DNA of 60,346 bases from Nitrososphaera sp. (GCF_013388945.1 NZ_JACAEH010000009.1:1-60346), one strand, 5' to 3'; numbered from the stretch's first letter, positions 16,513 to 25,576 are shown. Program-made: numbers and translations. The notes: generated by a model not told the origin, from the letters alone.

Positions 16513-17145
16513 GTGGAGACCGGGAGATTTGCCGACGAAAAAGCAGACTTTGACCCGCGTTCGTGGCTCAGGAAGTACCGCAGAAATTCCATCGGCTACA
16601 TAACAAAGATGCTTTTCTTTTACCACGGAATCGGCATCGGCCTGATCCTGGCGGGCACCGCAGTAATAGAGCAGCTGGTGCCAGACTACGAGGAGCCGTC
16701 CGTGCCCCGCTCCCTAATAGGCGTCCTTGCGGCCGGCCCCATCGAGGAGTCGCTGTTTTTTGGCATACCTTTCTACGTGTTCAACAGCTCGCACGCGCTC
16801 ATAGTCACAGGCGCCATCTGGGCTGCTTTGCACATCTTCAATACGCCAAACGTAGAGCTTGCAAGCCTGGCGTTTGGCAACTGGCTGTTCGTGGTGCCGT
16901 CGCTTTTCTTCAGCCTGAGTACATGGGCTTCCGGCAAGGGCTGGTTTGCAGTCGTCGTTCATTCCGCCTGGAACGGCATATTTTTTGCAGCCGGCTGCGG
17001 CACGGGCGAGCTTGCATGCACAACTTTGGAAGAAGACGCGGTTTTCAATGCAGGCAGCATGGCGCTTTCGGCAGCGTTTCTTGCCGGCACCTACGTGCTT
17101 TACAGATGGAGAAGCAGAAAGGCAAGGAACGAATTCAATATATAG
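16513..17145 (+). CDS. CPBP-family (CAAX/bacteriocin-processing) membrane protease
   Basis: 210 residues with about six membrane helices. The CPBP motifs are visible: paired glutamates in GPIEESLFFG (~77), a His in WAALHIFNTPN (~98) and HSAWNG (~155). The usual EExxxR motif has Phe instead of Arg. These intramembrane metalloproteases process prenylated or peptide substrates or act in stress responses. GTG start 16513 with a GGAGG 15 bases upstream. The divergent arginine motif makes activity uncertain. Confidence 0.7.
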   Translation: METGRFADEKADFDPRSWLRKYRRNSIGYITKMLFFYHGIGIGLILAGTAVIEQLVPDYEEPSVPRSLIGVLAAGPIEESLFFGIPFYVFNSSHALIVTGAIWAALHIFNTPNVELASLAFGNWLFVVPSLFFSLSTWASGKGWFAVVVHSAWNGIFFAAGCGTGELACTTLEEDAVFNAGSMALSAAFLAGTYVLYRWRSRKARNEFNI

Positions 17146-17173
17146 GCCGGGCAGAGTGTTACACAACGAACCG

Positions 17174-17692
17174 GTGAGAGGATTGAGCGGGACTGAAAAC
17201 GTTAGCGTGCAGGTGACAGTCGGCGACGTCAAGGTGCAGTTTTCCGGGACGGCAGAATCGGTGATGGCGTCTGTCTTTAACTTTCTTGCAAAGCAGGTCC
17301 CGTCGATGGACCTTGCGAGAAAGATATCGCTCAACTACGACGCGACGGAGCTCATCGAAAAATACGCACCCTTGGTCAAGATAACCCCGGAGGGCCCGCG
17401 CGTGATACCCGACTCGGGCGTGCGTCTTTCTGACAAGGACATGGTAGCATTGCAGCTTGTCGCGGCAAGGATTGCAAAGGACACCGGGAAAGCAGCCGAC
17501 GACGCGATGCAGGTGTCTGAAATCCAGTCGGCGACAGCGCTGAACCCCAAGTCCATAAGCTCCAGGATATCAGAGATGGTAAAGGCGGCCCACGTCGCAC
17601 GGGACGAGAAGGAGCCGGGCAAATACAGGATAACCACCGCAGGGATCCACTGGCTCAATTCGATTGTGGAGAAAAAGTCTAGCCGGGCGTAG
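17174..17692 (+). CDS. Two-domain winged-helix protein (paralogue of the 17679-18212 gene)
   Basis: About 172 residues. An N-terminal beta-rich segment (VSVQVTVGDVKVQFSGTAE then a helix SVMASVFNFLAKQV) is followed by a C-terminal winged-helix-like part (about 85-165; ALNPKSISSRISEMVKAAHV, then a KYRITTAGI wing). The start is uncertain: GTG 17156, GTG 17174 and TTG 17183 are all in frame; TTCAATATATAGG (about 17135-17147) favours 17174 (leaderless) or 17183 (GGTGAGAGG just before). It converges with, and overlaps by 14 bases, the related gene on the other strand. Confidence 0.65.
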   Translation: MRGLSGTENVSVQVTVGDVKVQFSGTAESVMASVFNFLAKQVPSMDLARKISLNYDATELIEKYAPLVKITPEGPRVIPDSGVRLSDKDMVALQLVAARIAKDTGKAADDAMQVSEIQSATALNPKSISSRISEMVKAAHVARDEKEPGKYRITTAGIHWLNSIVEKKSSRA

Positions 17693-18212
17693 CGTCGCTT
17701 GGCGGCCTCTTCTGTATGTACCGGTAGTTCCGCATCGTGCCGTTTCGGGTCATGATGTTTTCGCGCACCATGTCTGTCAGCGAGTGCGACACGGCGGTCC
17801 TGTCATAGTTGTAGCCGCGCCTTGACAGCTCCTCGTGCACGTCTGCAAGCGACCTGTCTTCTCCAAAATAGCCTTCAAGCCAGAGGGTTTCAAGAAGGCC
17901 CCTGCACGTCATGCCGCCTTTGACCGGCTTTTGCTCTGCCGCGACCGGCCGGGCTTCTACAGGTCGCGCCTTGAGCGCTTCTATTTCGCGCTTTAGCTCG
18001 TCCATCTGTGCACGGATTGCAGGGTCCACTATTTTCGCAGAATCAAGGCTCGAAAGCACGGTCTCGACCACCTGCTTGACCTTGCTCTCGACGCAGGTTA
18101 TCTCTATCTCCCACTCTCCGTGCTTGAGCCTTACCTTGACCTCGCCCTGAGGCGGCGACTCGCTCACAGGCAATCGGTTTGCAAAGCTATTGATAAACTT
18201 GTTGCTGGCCAT
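17679..18212 (-). CDS. Two-domain regulator-like protein related to the convergent neighbour
   Basis: 177 residues from ATG 18212 (upstream in-frame ATGs at 18221 and 18230). The N-terminal segment GEVKVRLKHGEWEIEITCVESKV plus a helix mirrors the N-terminal part of the protein at 17174-17692. A short coiled segment (MDELKREIEALKA, about 85-97) links to a C-terminal HTH-like part (SLADVHEELSRRGYNYDRTAVSHSLTDMV). Start 18212 fits the shared A/T promoter 18229-18242. Both look like transcription factors; the targets are unknown. Confidence 0.6.
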   Translation of the reverse strand: MASNKFINSFANRLPVSESPPQGEVKVRLKHGEWEIEITCVESKVKQVVETVLSSLDSAKIVDPAIRAQMDELKREIEALKARPVEARPVAAEQKPVKGGMTCRGLLETLWLEGYFGEDRSLADVHEELSRRGYNYDRTAVSHSLTDMVRENIMTRNGTMRNYRYIQKRPPSDATPG

Positions 18213-18228
18213 ATTGTTCATGTTGCGC

Positions 18229-18242
18229 AATATTAATATAAT
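18229..18242. promoter_or_regulatory. Shared divergent TATA region
   Basis: AATATTAATATAATT lies between the divergent genes at 18212 (-) and 18269 (+). It reads as a TATA box in both directions: about 24 bases from the minus-strand ATG and about 33 from the nurA ATG. One A/T block may therefore serve both transcription units, making them compete. Confidence 0.55.
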
Positions 18243-18268
18243 TGTGCCCGCATATCTTGTTGACCAAC

Positions 18269-19273
18269 ATGGCCACGCAATTAAATCAGCCTGCAGGCAT
18301 CAGCCTGGGAGACTTTGGCATACTGGAATCGGTGAGCAAATGCCTAGCCCCAAAACTCGACGAGTTGAGGGGCAAGAAGATAATGTTCAGCTCCGACGAC
18401 AAGACACTCGTTCCGGTGGACGGCTGGGGCACAAAGAGCCAGTCGTGCGCGACTGTCACCACCATCAGGCCTGTGAGGGAAAGCGCGATGGTAGCGGCCA
18501 TCGATTCCAGCAGCATCAGACTCGCAGAGACCGAGGAGGGCGGGCTTTATGCCATCAAGTGCGGGGTCGCAATCGCCTACGGCGGTGCGCCCTTGATGCA
18601 CTTCAAGATAGGCCCGATGCTTTTCTACCTGAGCGAAAGCACTGTCTACGATTCTGAGCTTGACGACAGGCTTGCACGGCTTGTGATTGCAGACGGCGAC
18701 GTGGCAAGGAGGCTTGTGAGGGTCAGGGCAGAGCGCGCCATCCAGTTCGAGCTTGCGGGCCACCTGCGTAATTCCATAATTCTGGTCGACGGCTCTCTCC
18801 GGTCGTCGGTGTTCGAGGACCGGGAGCGGAGCATCGGCAAGATTGCCGAAAACTGCGTGCTTTACAGGAACCAGCTTGTCGGCATCAGCAAGCACACAAG
18901 GCTCAAGGTGCTTGAAAGGGCCGCGGCTCCGCTTGCAAACGTGCCGGGGCCGGCGTACCTTGAAGTCGACATGATAATCAAGAGTCTGGTCAAAGGTACC
19001 GTCGGGACCAACCTGATGGCAAGGCTTGGAAGCAACACGCCCGTCCTCCGGGTCGACGTCGTGGGCGAGAGGGACCGGGCTCTCGGGCGGCTGCTCGGCA
19101 ACGACCCCGTGGCCCATGGCTACCCAGAGACTCTGAGGCTTGCGCACCACATCTCGACATTTACAAGCACAGAAGTGACGTGCCTTCGCGGCCACGTGCT
19201 CAATAGCTACGGCGTGACAGAGCTTGCAGCAGACGACGTACGCAGGACACTTTTGGGGTCGATAATGGTATGA
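18269..19273 (+). CDS. nurA: NurA-domain 5'-3' nuclease
   Basis: 334 residues from ATG 18269 (a TTG nine codons upstream is possible). NurA catalytic features: Asp in AAIDSSSIRL (~80), Asp in IILVDGSLRS (~175) and the C-terminal LAHHISTFT region (~290). NurA is a ring nuclease that works with the HerA translocase to resect DNA ends for recombination with Mre11-Rad50. The stop overlaps the herA start by 4 bases. Mre11 and Rad50 are not in the window. Confidence 0.85.
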   Translation: MATQLNQPAGISLGDFGILESVSKCLAPKLDELRGKKIMFSSDDKTLVPVDGWGTKSQSCATVTTIRPVRESAMVAAIDSSSIRLAETEEGGLYAIKCGVAIAYGGAPLMHFKIGPMLFYLSESTVYDSELDDRLARLVIADGDVARRLVRVRAERAIQFELAGHLRNSIILVDGSLRSSVFEDRERSIGKIAENCVLYRNQLVGISKHTRLKVLERAAAPLANVPGPAYLEVDMIIKSLVKGTVGTNLMARLGSNTPVLRVDVVGERDRALGRLLGNDPVAHGYPETLRLAHHISTFTSTEVTCLRGHVLNSYGVTELAADDVRRTLLGSIMV

Positions 19274-20697
19274 AGATCCTATCAAAGGCCGGCAACGAGC
19301 TTTTGCTGATAGCCATGAAGGACGACAGCGCTGCAAAAGGCGACTACCTGCTGATAGAGGACAGGGGAAGGAGCATGGTGGTGCAGGTCTACGACGAGGA
19401 ATACCTGTCGTCGCAGTCACTCATAGAGGACATCGTCAAGGAGGAGGTGGTCAACGCATCGAGTGCGGAAAACCTGCACGACCCGCTCAACATAGGGAGC
19501 CTGTCGAGGCTTGTCAGGGACGCAAGGATATTCAAGGCCAAGATCCGCGCCGCAGTAAAGGAAGGCAGGCTCGCAAGCGACGTGTCGTGGCTGCCCTCAA
19601 GGGTCGAGTCCAAGGTGAGAAAGCTTGCGATGAAGGAGCTTGACGCGCTCCTTGGAAGGTCCGGCGTGTATCCGATACCTCTGGGCCAGGCCGGCGACGA
19701 GGATTTTGAGATATTTGCAGAGGACCTTGACGGCAAGCTGACCATAATAACCGGCAAGAAAGAGTCGGGCAAGTCGCACCTGTCAAAGCTGCTCGTAAAG
19801 ACGCTTGTACAGCACGGCGCGTTCGTGGTCGTGTTTGACCTGAACAACGAGTACGGGGGCCTGCGCTGGAACCGCGACGGCACGCAGTCGCCCGTGCACG
19901 ACAGGGTGATGGTGCTAGAGCCCGGCAAGGGATTGCAGCTGTCGCTTGACTACTGCGGAAAAGCTGCGGTTGCAGGGATGCTGAAAAACGCGCTTGACAT
20001 GCCCGCCGCCTCTGCGCGCGAGTTTTTCCGAATATGGGACTGGCTTGAGAACAAGCGCACGCTTGGCATCGAGGCTATAGGCAACGCGGTCAACACCTGG
20101 AACATAAACGAGCTTGTGCGCGACGCGCTTGTCTCCCGGTACCATGTCATCCAGTCGTCGCGGCTCTTTTCCGACGCAGGCGGCTTTAGGTTCGAAGACG
20201 CGATGAAAGCAGGCGGGGCTGCCATGATAGTCAACATGGGCGAGGTCTCGGGGACAGTAAGGCGGATGACGGTAGAGTTGGTGCTGAGCAAGATAGTCGA
20301 CCTTTTGGAGCGAAAAGCAATACCGCCCATCTTTTTGGTTGCAGAGGAGGCCCACCTCTACATCCGCGAGACGTACTGGGAGGACATCGTGACCCGTATG
20401 AGGCACTTTGGAGTCTACACCACGTTTGTGACAAACCAGCCCGACGCGATTAGCGACGGTATCTACCGGCAGGTGGACAACATCTTTTTGTTCAACTTTA
20501 CAAACGACTCGGACCTTGACAAGATATCAAAGGTCTCGCTTGCAGACAGCGACACAGTCAGGTCTATAGTGAGGACGCTCCCGCAGAGGCAGTGCCTTGC
20601 GATAGGAAGGGCTGTTTGCGACCTGCCGGTAGTGGTAAAGGTTGCGCCCGCCCAAGTGCTTGCGCTGGGCGAGACTAAAAAGTTCTTTAAAAAGTAG
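19270..20697 (+). CDS. herA: HerA-like bipolar DNA translocase
   Basis: 475 residues. After an N-terminal barrel-type region comes the RecA-like ATPase: Walker A TGKKESGKSHL (~160), VVFDLNNEYGG (~186), Walker B IFLVAEEAHLYI (~350) and a sensor FVTNQPD (~390). HerA forms hexamers that pump DNA into NurA. The 4-base overlap with nurA supports one operon. Slightly shorter than many HerA proteins, but all ATPase motifs are intact. Confidence 0.88.
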   Translation: MKILSKAGNELLLIAMKDDSAAKGDYLLIEDRGRSMVVQVYDEEYLSSQSLIEDIVKEEVVNASSAENLHDPLNIGSLSRLVRDARIFKAKIRAAVKEGRLASDVSWLPSRVESKVRKLAMKELDALLGRSGVYPIPLGQAGDEDFEIFAEDLDGKLTIITGKKESGKSHLSKLLVKTLVQHGAFVVVFDLNNEYGGLRWNRDGTQSPVHDRVMVLEPGKGLQLSLDYCGKAAVAGMLKNALDMPAASAREFFRIWDWLENKRTLGIEAIGNAVNTWNINELVRDALVSRYHVIQSSRLFSDAGGFRFEDAMKAGGAAMIVNMGEVSGTVRRMTVELVLSKIVDLLERKAIPPIFLVAEEAHLYIRETYWEDIVTRMRHFGVYTTFVTNQPDAISDGIYRQVDNIFLFNFTNDSDLDKISKVSLADSDTVRSIVRTLPQRQCLAIGRAVCDLPVVVKVAPAQVLALGETKKFFKK

Positions 20698-20699
20698 GC

Positions 20700-21047
20700 T
20701 CAGACCATCCCGGTCTGGCTGCGCTTTTTAGAACCGATGTCGACTGCCTCGCCAACTGAGGAGATGAAGACCTTGCCGTCGCCGGCTGCGCCCGTGCTTG
20801 CCGCGTCCAGTATGGCCTTGACCACCTTGTCGACGTCGCCGTCGTTAACCACGGTTATAACGCAAGCCCTGGTCGAAAACTCTGCCACGTGCGACGAGGT
20901 TCCCCTGCCACCTGCTACGCGCGGCTTTTCGCCCCTGCCCCTGCCTCTTGCGTCGAGAATCGTCGCGCCACTCACGCCCGCACTCTTGAGTGCATCGTTG
21001 ACGGCGTCTGTCTTTTCACTGGCGATAACTGCCTCTATACGCTTCAT
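20700..21047 (-). CDS. PII-family signal protein with altered ligand loops
   Basis: 115 residues, PII fold: MKRIEAVIASEKTDAVNDAL at the start and the B-loop STGAAGDGKVFISSV (~84-98) are clear. Differences: the usual GRQ of the T-loop base (Gln39, which helps bind 2-oxoglutarate) reads GRG, the modified Tyr51 is absent (GGRGTSSH), and the C-terminal RIRTGE reads DIGSKKRSQ. PII proteins report nitrogen/energy state to Amt, NAGK and others. No amt gene is adjacent. CTTATATCG (21068-21076) lies about 25 bases upstream. It ends 3 bases from herA (convergent). Confidence 0.85.
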   Translation of the reverse strand: MKRIEAVIASEKTDAVNDALKSAGVSGATILDARGRGRGEKPRVAGGRGTSSHVAEFSTRACVITVVNDGDVDKVVKAILDAASTGAAGDGKVFISSVGEAVDIGSKKRSQTGMV

Positions 21048-21163
21048 GGCACGTTCTAAAGTAGGTTACGATATAAGGTTTTCAAACAATTTGTCTGGGC
21101 AGTTTCAATATTACCCAAGAGCGATCAAACGGTGCAATTATCATAAAATCGGCAAAAAATATA

Positions 21164-22111
21164 TCACTTGCAGCCGTTGCGGACCGCCCAGTCCTGGCTT
21201 GCAAACTCGCTCACAAAGCACTGTCTGTAGTCGAGGCCCACAAACCCGCTGTCGAGCAGTTCCTGGTTGAGGTTGTGCGAGCCGCAGTAGACTACACCCA
21301 CGATGTTTCTGCCCTTTATCTGCCCGTCGTCCTGGTCCACGAGGACGCTGCTTCCAAGGCAGTTGTACCTGGTTATCTTGGAGCCGCTCTCGTAGTTCCT
21401 GTCATTCCTTGACACCTTTGTGAGGGACAGGTCCACCTTGTACGTGTCCTTGTCTGTTTGAACATAGATGGTGTCGGTGTCGACCATCTTTATCACCTTG
21501 CCCTCGATGCAGAGCGCCGAGCCGAGACACCGGGGAGAAGCCGGCGCCAGATTGCTTGTAGCCGGCGCGGGTTCTGACGCCCTCTCGGCGTCTTTCTGGT
21601 AGGTGGCAGGATCGTTTGGTTCGCCCTGCGTGCCGGCGGTAAAGCGCCACGTGCTAGAGCCGTCGGGTATCCTCTGCCACGTCCTTGCGTCGTCGCGCCT
21701 GTCAAGAAGCGACGACGGCGTGGTGTCAAGCGTCCTGCCTGCAGAATCGACAAGGGCAAGGGTTTCCACTATTGAAAATCTCTCGCCCTCTACCTTGACC
21801 ACGTAAAACTGGCCTGCCCCGATCACGGTCCCGGCAGGTATTGTGATTGTAAACGGCCTTACCTGGGTCTGGATGGCAAAGTTGCCAATGTTGATGTCAG
21901 ACGACGTGGGGTTGTAAAGCTCGACCCACTCCCTTCCCGTGTCCCTCCCGCGGGGGTTCATCTCAACCTCGTTTATCAGTACGTTGGTGCCCGAGCCGCC
22001 AGGCTGGCTTACCTGCTCCTCGTTTCCCTGCGCGCTTGCGGGGATAGCGCCAACCAACCCTGCGCCAATGAGGCCAACCACCAGCGTCACTGCAAGTCCC
22101 GTTTTTGACAT
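21164..22111 (-). CDS. Secreted lamin-tail domain protein with SNase-like C-terminal domain
   Basis: 315 residues. Signal peptide (about 1-28, AVTLVVGLIGAGLVGAIPASAQ), then a lamin-tail domain (about 44-150; LINEVEMNPRGRDTGREWVELYNPT...), a linker rich in Ala/Pro, and a C-terminal beta barrel starting CIEGKVIKMVDTDTIYV (~205), typical of staphylococcal-nuclease-like domains. Six cysteines in the last domain could form disulfides outside the cell. Lamin-tail/nuclease pairs occur in extracellular nucleases. The catalytic Arg/Glu set of SNase is not complete by eye, so activity is uncertain. Confidence 0.72.
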   Translation of the reverse strand: MSKTGLAVTLVVGLIGAGLVGAIPASAQGNEEQVSQPGGSGTNVLINEVEMNPRGRDTGREWVELYNPTSSDINIGNFAIQTQVRPFTITIPAGTVIGAGQFYVVKVEGERFSIVETLALVDSAGRTLDTTPSSLLDRRDDARTWQRIPDGSSTWRFTAGTQGEPNDPATYQKDAERASEPAPATSNLAPASPRCLGSALCIEGKVIKMVDTDTIYVQTDKDTYKVDLSLTKVSRNDRNYESGSKITRYNCLGSSVLVDQDDGQIKGRNIVGVVYCGSHNLNQELLDSGFVGLDYRQCFVSEFASQDWAVRNGCK

Positions 22112-22170
22112 TTATTTAGGTGCTAATTGAGCATCCCTGAAGCGTATATTAATGATTATGAATTCCGCCT

Positions 22171-22401
22171 CTAGACGCGAGGGATCTTTCTGTTCATGTA
22201 GGCCCGCTTGAGCCTGCTGAGTGCAAACACAAAGAGGATGACAGCCGCTATGGCAGTCGCCGCCTGAATTGCAGACACGGCTAGTCTGGGCATCCCGTCT
22301 GCCACCGACTCCAGAGGCGCCACAACTAGCACGAGAAACGCCGCTATGGCAAGGAGCATGACCCACATTACGGTGACAAGAATCGCTAGCCCCACCCTCA
22401 C
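22171..22401 (-). CDS. Small two-helix membrane protein
   Basis: 76 residues with two membrane helices (about 4-31 and 42-62) and a basic C-terminal tail (RLKRAYMNRKIPRV). Its start overlaps the end of the preceding glycosyltransferase gene by 4 bases, so it belongs to that operon. Perhaps a partner of the membrane enzyme; no family recognised. Confidence 0.65.
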   Translation of the reverse strand: MRVGLAILVTVMWVMLLAIAAFLVLVVAPLESVADGMPRLAVSAIQAATAIAAVILFVFALSRLKRAYMNRKIPRV

Positions 22402-23405
22402 CTCACCACCAGGAAATAGTACTGCAGGGCTATCGTCGCAAAGGCAAGCCCGGCCGAAAACGCGGCGAGCCTGAATATCTTTTGCGCCACCTCTTTTTCA
22501 GAGAGAGGCCCATCTGCGACTATGAGCCTGACAAGCGTCGCCGGCGCCGCCCTGTCCTTTGAAGCTGCAAGCCTGAAATCGTCAAGTAGTGTGACCGGCC
22601 TTGCCTTTATCTCCCTGTGCTCTGCGAGGCGCTTGACGCTTGAGAGGAACAGGAACGAGTTTATCACGGCAGGCAGAAGCGCGACCACGCCTATTATCTC
22701 GGCCTTGCCGGCTATTGCCAGCGCGCCGAACATTGCTCCAAAAAGCAGCGTGCCAGAGTCGCCGGGGAAGATCTTGCTTGGGTATTTGTGGTATTTGAAG
22801 AACGCCAGCGCGCCGAACAGCAGCGGCAGGCCGGCAAGTAAAACGTCAAGGTTTCCAAATATCGCGCATGCCGCAAGCAGGGGCACGCACGCTATGACAA
22901 GCACGCCGCTTGCCACGCCGTTCAAGACGTCGATAGAGTTCATCGTGTTGCCGGCGACAGGCATTATCACGAAAATCAGGGGGATGTATAGCAGCGGGAT
23001 GAGGGCGCTTCCAAACACCAGGTTGAGGTAGCTGCCGTGCGCGCCAAGGGCTATTATCGGGACCGCGGAAAGCAGGAGGGCGGCAGGCTTGAACCAGCCA
23101 GGCATGACGCGCCTGTCGTCGACGTATCCGACTGCAAACGCGATGGCAGTCGACGCAAGTATCGCCAAGACGCCAAGGTTCATCGTCAGCGCAAAGAGCG
23201 CAAGCTCTGCCGCTGCAATGCCGGCCATCAGCACCGGCCCTGCCGGCCGGGGGACCGGCGGCCTGCCCGGCTTGTGGTAGTCCTGCACCACCTTGCCTTT
23301 TGCCACAAGCGACCTTATCGTCACAGGCATGAGGAAATACACGGCAAGAAAGGAGACTGCCGAAACCACCGCCCCGTAAATGAGCACGAGGTAGCCTTCT
23401 GTCAT
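22398..23405 (-). CDS. GPT-family polyprenyl-phosphate sugar-1-phosphate transferase
   Basis: 335 residues, about ten membrane helices. Motifs of the GlcNAc-1-P transferase/MraY superfamily: YHKPGRPPVPRPAGP (~42), VGYVDDRR (~92, the DD motif), NTMNSIDVLNG (~150) and IFPGDSGTL (~212). In archaea these enzymes (AglH type) load the first sugar phosphate onto dolichyl phosphate for protein N-glycosylation. It overlaps the hel308 stop by 4 bases. Sugar specificity is not deducible. Confidence 0.87.
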   Translation of the reverse strand: MTEGYLVLIYGAVVSAVSFLAVYFLMPVTIRSLVAKGKVVQDYHKPGRPPVPRPAGPVLMAGIAAAELALFALTMNLGVLAILASTAIAFAVGYVDDRRVMPGWFKPAALLLSAVPIIALGAHGSYLNLVFGSALIPLLYIPLIFVIMPVAGNTMNSIDVLNGVASGVLVIACVPLLAACAIFGNLDVLLAGLPLLFGALAFFKYHKYPSKIFPGDSGTLLFGAMFGALAIAGKAEIIGVVALLPAVINSFLFLSSVKRLAEHREIKARPVTLLDDFRLAASKDRAAPATLVRLIVADGPLSEKEVAQKIFRLAAFSAGLAFATIALQYYFLVVR

Positions 23406-25531
23406 TGCGCCTGCCTCCTTGCGGCAAGCTGCACCTTCAGCTTTTCTGCCACCGCAGGCCCTATCTTGGGCACCGACGCCAGCTTTGCCTGCGGCGCCCG
23501 GGCAATTGCAGAAACGTCTACAAAGCCCGCGGAATAAAGCGCCCTTGCGCGCACCCTGCCAACGCCTTCAAGCGCTACAAGCGGCATCAGCTCCTCCTTT
23601 ATGCCGTAGCGTATCCTGGTGCGCATGCCTGCAAGCTCGGCAAGCAGGTCTTCCCTGCCGGACAGCTTGGCTACTTCGTACAGCGCGTGTGCAAGCCACT
23701 GGCCCGTCTCGACCATCCTGTGCATGTCTCCCGGCTCCACGCCGAGCCTGTCTCCCATTATCCGCTCGCCTGTCTCTTCCACCCACTCTGCAAGCGCCCA
23801 GAAGCTGCGGGAGCAGTCGTACTCGCTCACGTCGTACAGGAGCTCGCCCTGCCTTTCCTGCAAAAGCAGGCCGACCTCGTCATAGTCTTTTTTGCGGAGC
23901 GAAAGCGTCGGGTAAAAGTCCGGGCTCTGTGTCAGCAGGTGTATAAAGCCAAGCGCGTGCTTGCGCCTGCCCTTTTCCACCTTGGAAAGCGCGTCGCGGA
24001 AGGCGACGGCAGTCTGCGGGTCGATGTAAAGGAGCGACGTCTTTTTGCCAAACTCGGTTGCGACGTACCTGTCGCTTTTCTGCTTGACTAGATCTTCTGA
24101 CTCTAAATATTCAAGCGCCGACTCGACCTTGAACTGGACCGTCGACTCGCGGTACTGCCGGGCAAAAAGCGTGCTTGAAAACACGGACATTATTTCCGGC
24201 CTCTTCATGCCCGGCATGGACGCAATGGTCGAGAGCAGGTGGAACCTGACTGCCCTGTCGCTTGCCAGCTGCGACCTCAAAGGCTCGGGCGTGCCAAGAA
24301 CATAATGATCGTAAAGCTCGTCGCCTGAAACCGACGACTCGGCTACTATGATGGCCTCGCCGGCCTTGTCGTATTTTGGCCGGCCCGCCCTGCCGCACAG
24401 CTGCTTGTATTCCATGACGCTTATCGGGACGTTGCCGCCGTAAGCGGCGTCGTAGCGCAATATGCTTGCGACCACCACGCGCCTTGCAGGCAGGTTGACG
24501 CCTGCTGCCAGAGTGGGCGTCGCAGTCAAGAGTTTCACCGTTCCCTGCTTGAACGAGTCTTCCACTATCTGCCTGCTTGCAGGGCCGAGGCCGGCGTGGT
24601 GGAACGCGACGCCCTTTGCGACCAGCTGCGCAAGCGTATGCGTTATCTCGGCGTCGTCGCCCCTGTCAAGTATCTCTGCAGACGCCCTGGCCGCCTGCTC
24701 CTTTGTGCTCTTGTCAAGGCGCTTGTACACCCCTTCCGCGGCTTTTGCAGCAAGCGACGCCGCGCGCTTTCTTGTCTCTGCGAATATCAGCGCCTGGCCG
24801 CCGCCGTCAAGCGAGTCGATTGCAAGGTCGACCGCGGCGTTTGCAGTCTGTTCGACGCGGAACGTCGTGCTGTCGCTCATCCTGACAGAGCCGTACTCGT
24901 ATACGCCCTCTACCAGCTTTGTGGGGCGCCAGCTGCTCTCCACCAGACCGCACGAGAGCCAGTCGGCGATCTCGTCGGCGTTAGAGACGGTGGCTGAAAG
25001 CGCAAGCAGCTGCGAAGAAGGATATAATTTTCTTATCCTGGTGAGCATCATTTCAAGTGTCGGCCCGCGCTCCCTGTCGCCTATCAGGTGAACCTCGTCT
25101 GAAACAAACAGCCCCACGTCGCCAAGCCACTCTGCGCCGTGCCGGAAAAGCGTGTCCATCTTTTCGTTTGTAAGGACTATGACGTCGGAAAACGCAAGCT
25201 CCTTGCCTGCAGAATCATAGTCGCCGGTTGACACCGCGACGTTGGGCTTGCGGCCCGTGCCAAGGTCTACTGCCTCAAGCGCCCTCAGGTCCTGCGCCTT
25301 TTCGCTGGCAAGAGCCCGCAAAGGCGTGAGGTAGACGGCCTTTTTGCCCTTCTGTAGGGTCTTTGCAATCGCCATCATGGCTACCAGGGTCTTGCCGCTT
25401 GCAGTAGGCGTGGTGACAAGCACGCTCTTGCCGTCGAGGATTCCTGCGGCTATCGCCTTTTCCTGCGGCGGGTAGAGCGAATCGTAGCCAAGGCTTGATA
25501 GTATGGCGCCAACGGTGCTGTCCTGTTGCAT
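23402..25531 (-). CDS. hel308: Ski2-type DNA helicase Hel308
   Basis: 709 residues, the length of archaeal Hel308. Motifs: Q-motif YPPQEKAI, Walker A TPTASGKT (~41), TPLRALASEK (Ia), DEVH (~145), LSATVSN (~178), HHAGL and the QLCGRAGRP motif VI (~392). The C-terminal part holds the ratchet domain and an HhH segment (LVALEGVGRVRARAL and VPKIGPAVAEKL). It unwinds forked DNA at stalled replication forks. Just upstream is an inverted repeat (25577-25604). Confidence 0.95.
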   Translation of the reverse strand: MQQDSTVGAILSSLGYDSLYPPQEKAIAAGILDGKSVLVTTPTASGKTLVAMMAIAKTLQKGKKAVYLTPLRALASEKAQDLRALEAVDLGTGRKPNVAVSTGDYDSAGKELAFSDVIVLTNEKMDTLFRHGAEWLGDVGLFVSDEVHLIGDRERGPTLEMMLTRIRKLYPSSQLLALSATVSNADEIADWLSCGLVESSWRPTKLVEGVYEYGSVRMSDSTTFRVEQTANAAVDLAIDSLDGGGQALIFAETRKRAASLAAKAAEGVYKRLDKSTKEQAARASAEILDRGDDAEITHTLAQLVAKGVAFHHAGLGPASRQIVEDSFKQGTVKLLTATPTLAAGVNLPARRVVVASILRYDAAYGGNVPISVMEYKQLCGRAGRPKYDKAGEAIIVAESSVSGDELYDHYVLGTPEPLRSQLASDRAVRFHLLSTIASMPGMKRPEIMSVFSSTLFARQYRESTVQFKVESALEYLESEDLVKQKSDRYVATEFGKKTSLLYIDPQTAVAFRDALSKVEKGRRKHALGFIHLLTQSPDFYPTLSLRKKDYDEVGLLLQERQGELLYDVSEYDCSRSFWALAEWVEETGERIMGDRLGVEPGDMHRMVETGQWLAHALYEVAKLSGREDLLAELAGMRTRIRYGIKEELMPLVALEGVGRVRARALYSAGFVDVSAIARAPQAKLASVPKIGPAVAEKLKVQLAARRQAQ

Positions 25532-25576
25532 GCGGCCTTGATGTTATCAGACGCACCCGGTATTATCTTAATTGGC

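Noticed and set aside
18344-19420. Open frame of about 1 kb antisense to nurA
   Set aside because: Composition typical of a shadow frame and no domain; nurA on the other strand has catalytic motifs and couples to herA.
21860-22020. Nine-base match GGCTTACCT to the iron-box core near 22009
   Set aside because: It lies inside the coding part of the secreted lamin-tail protein, far from a promoter, and lacks the leading A.
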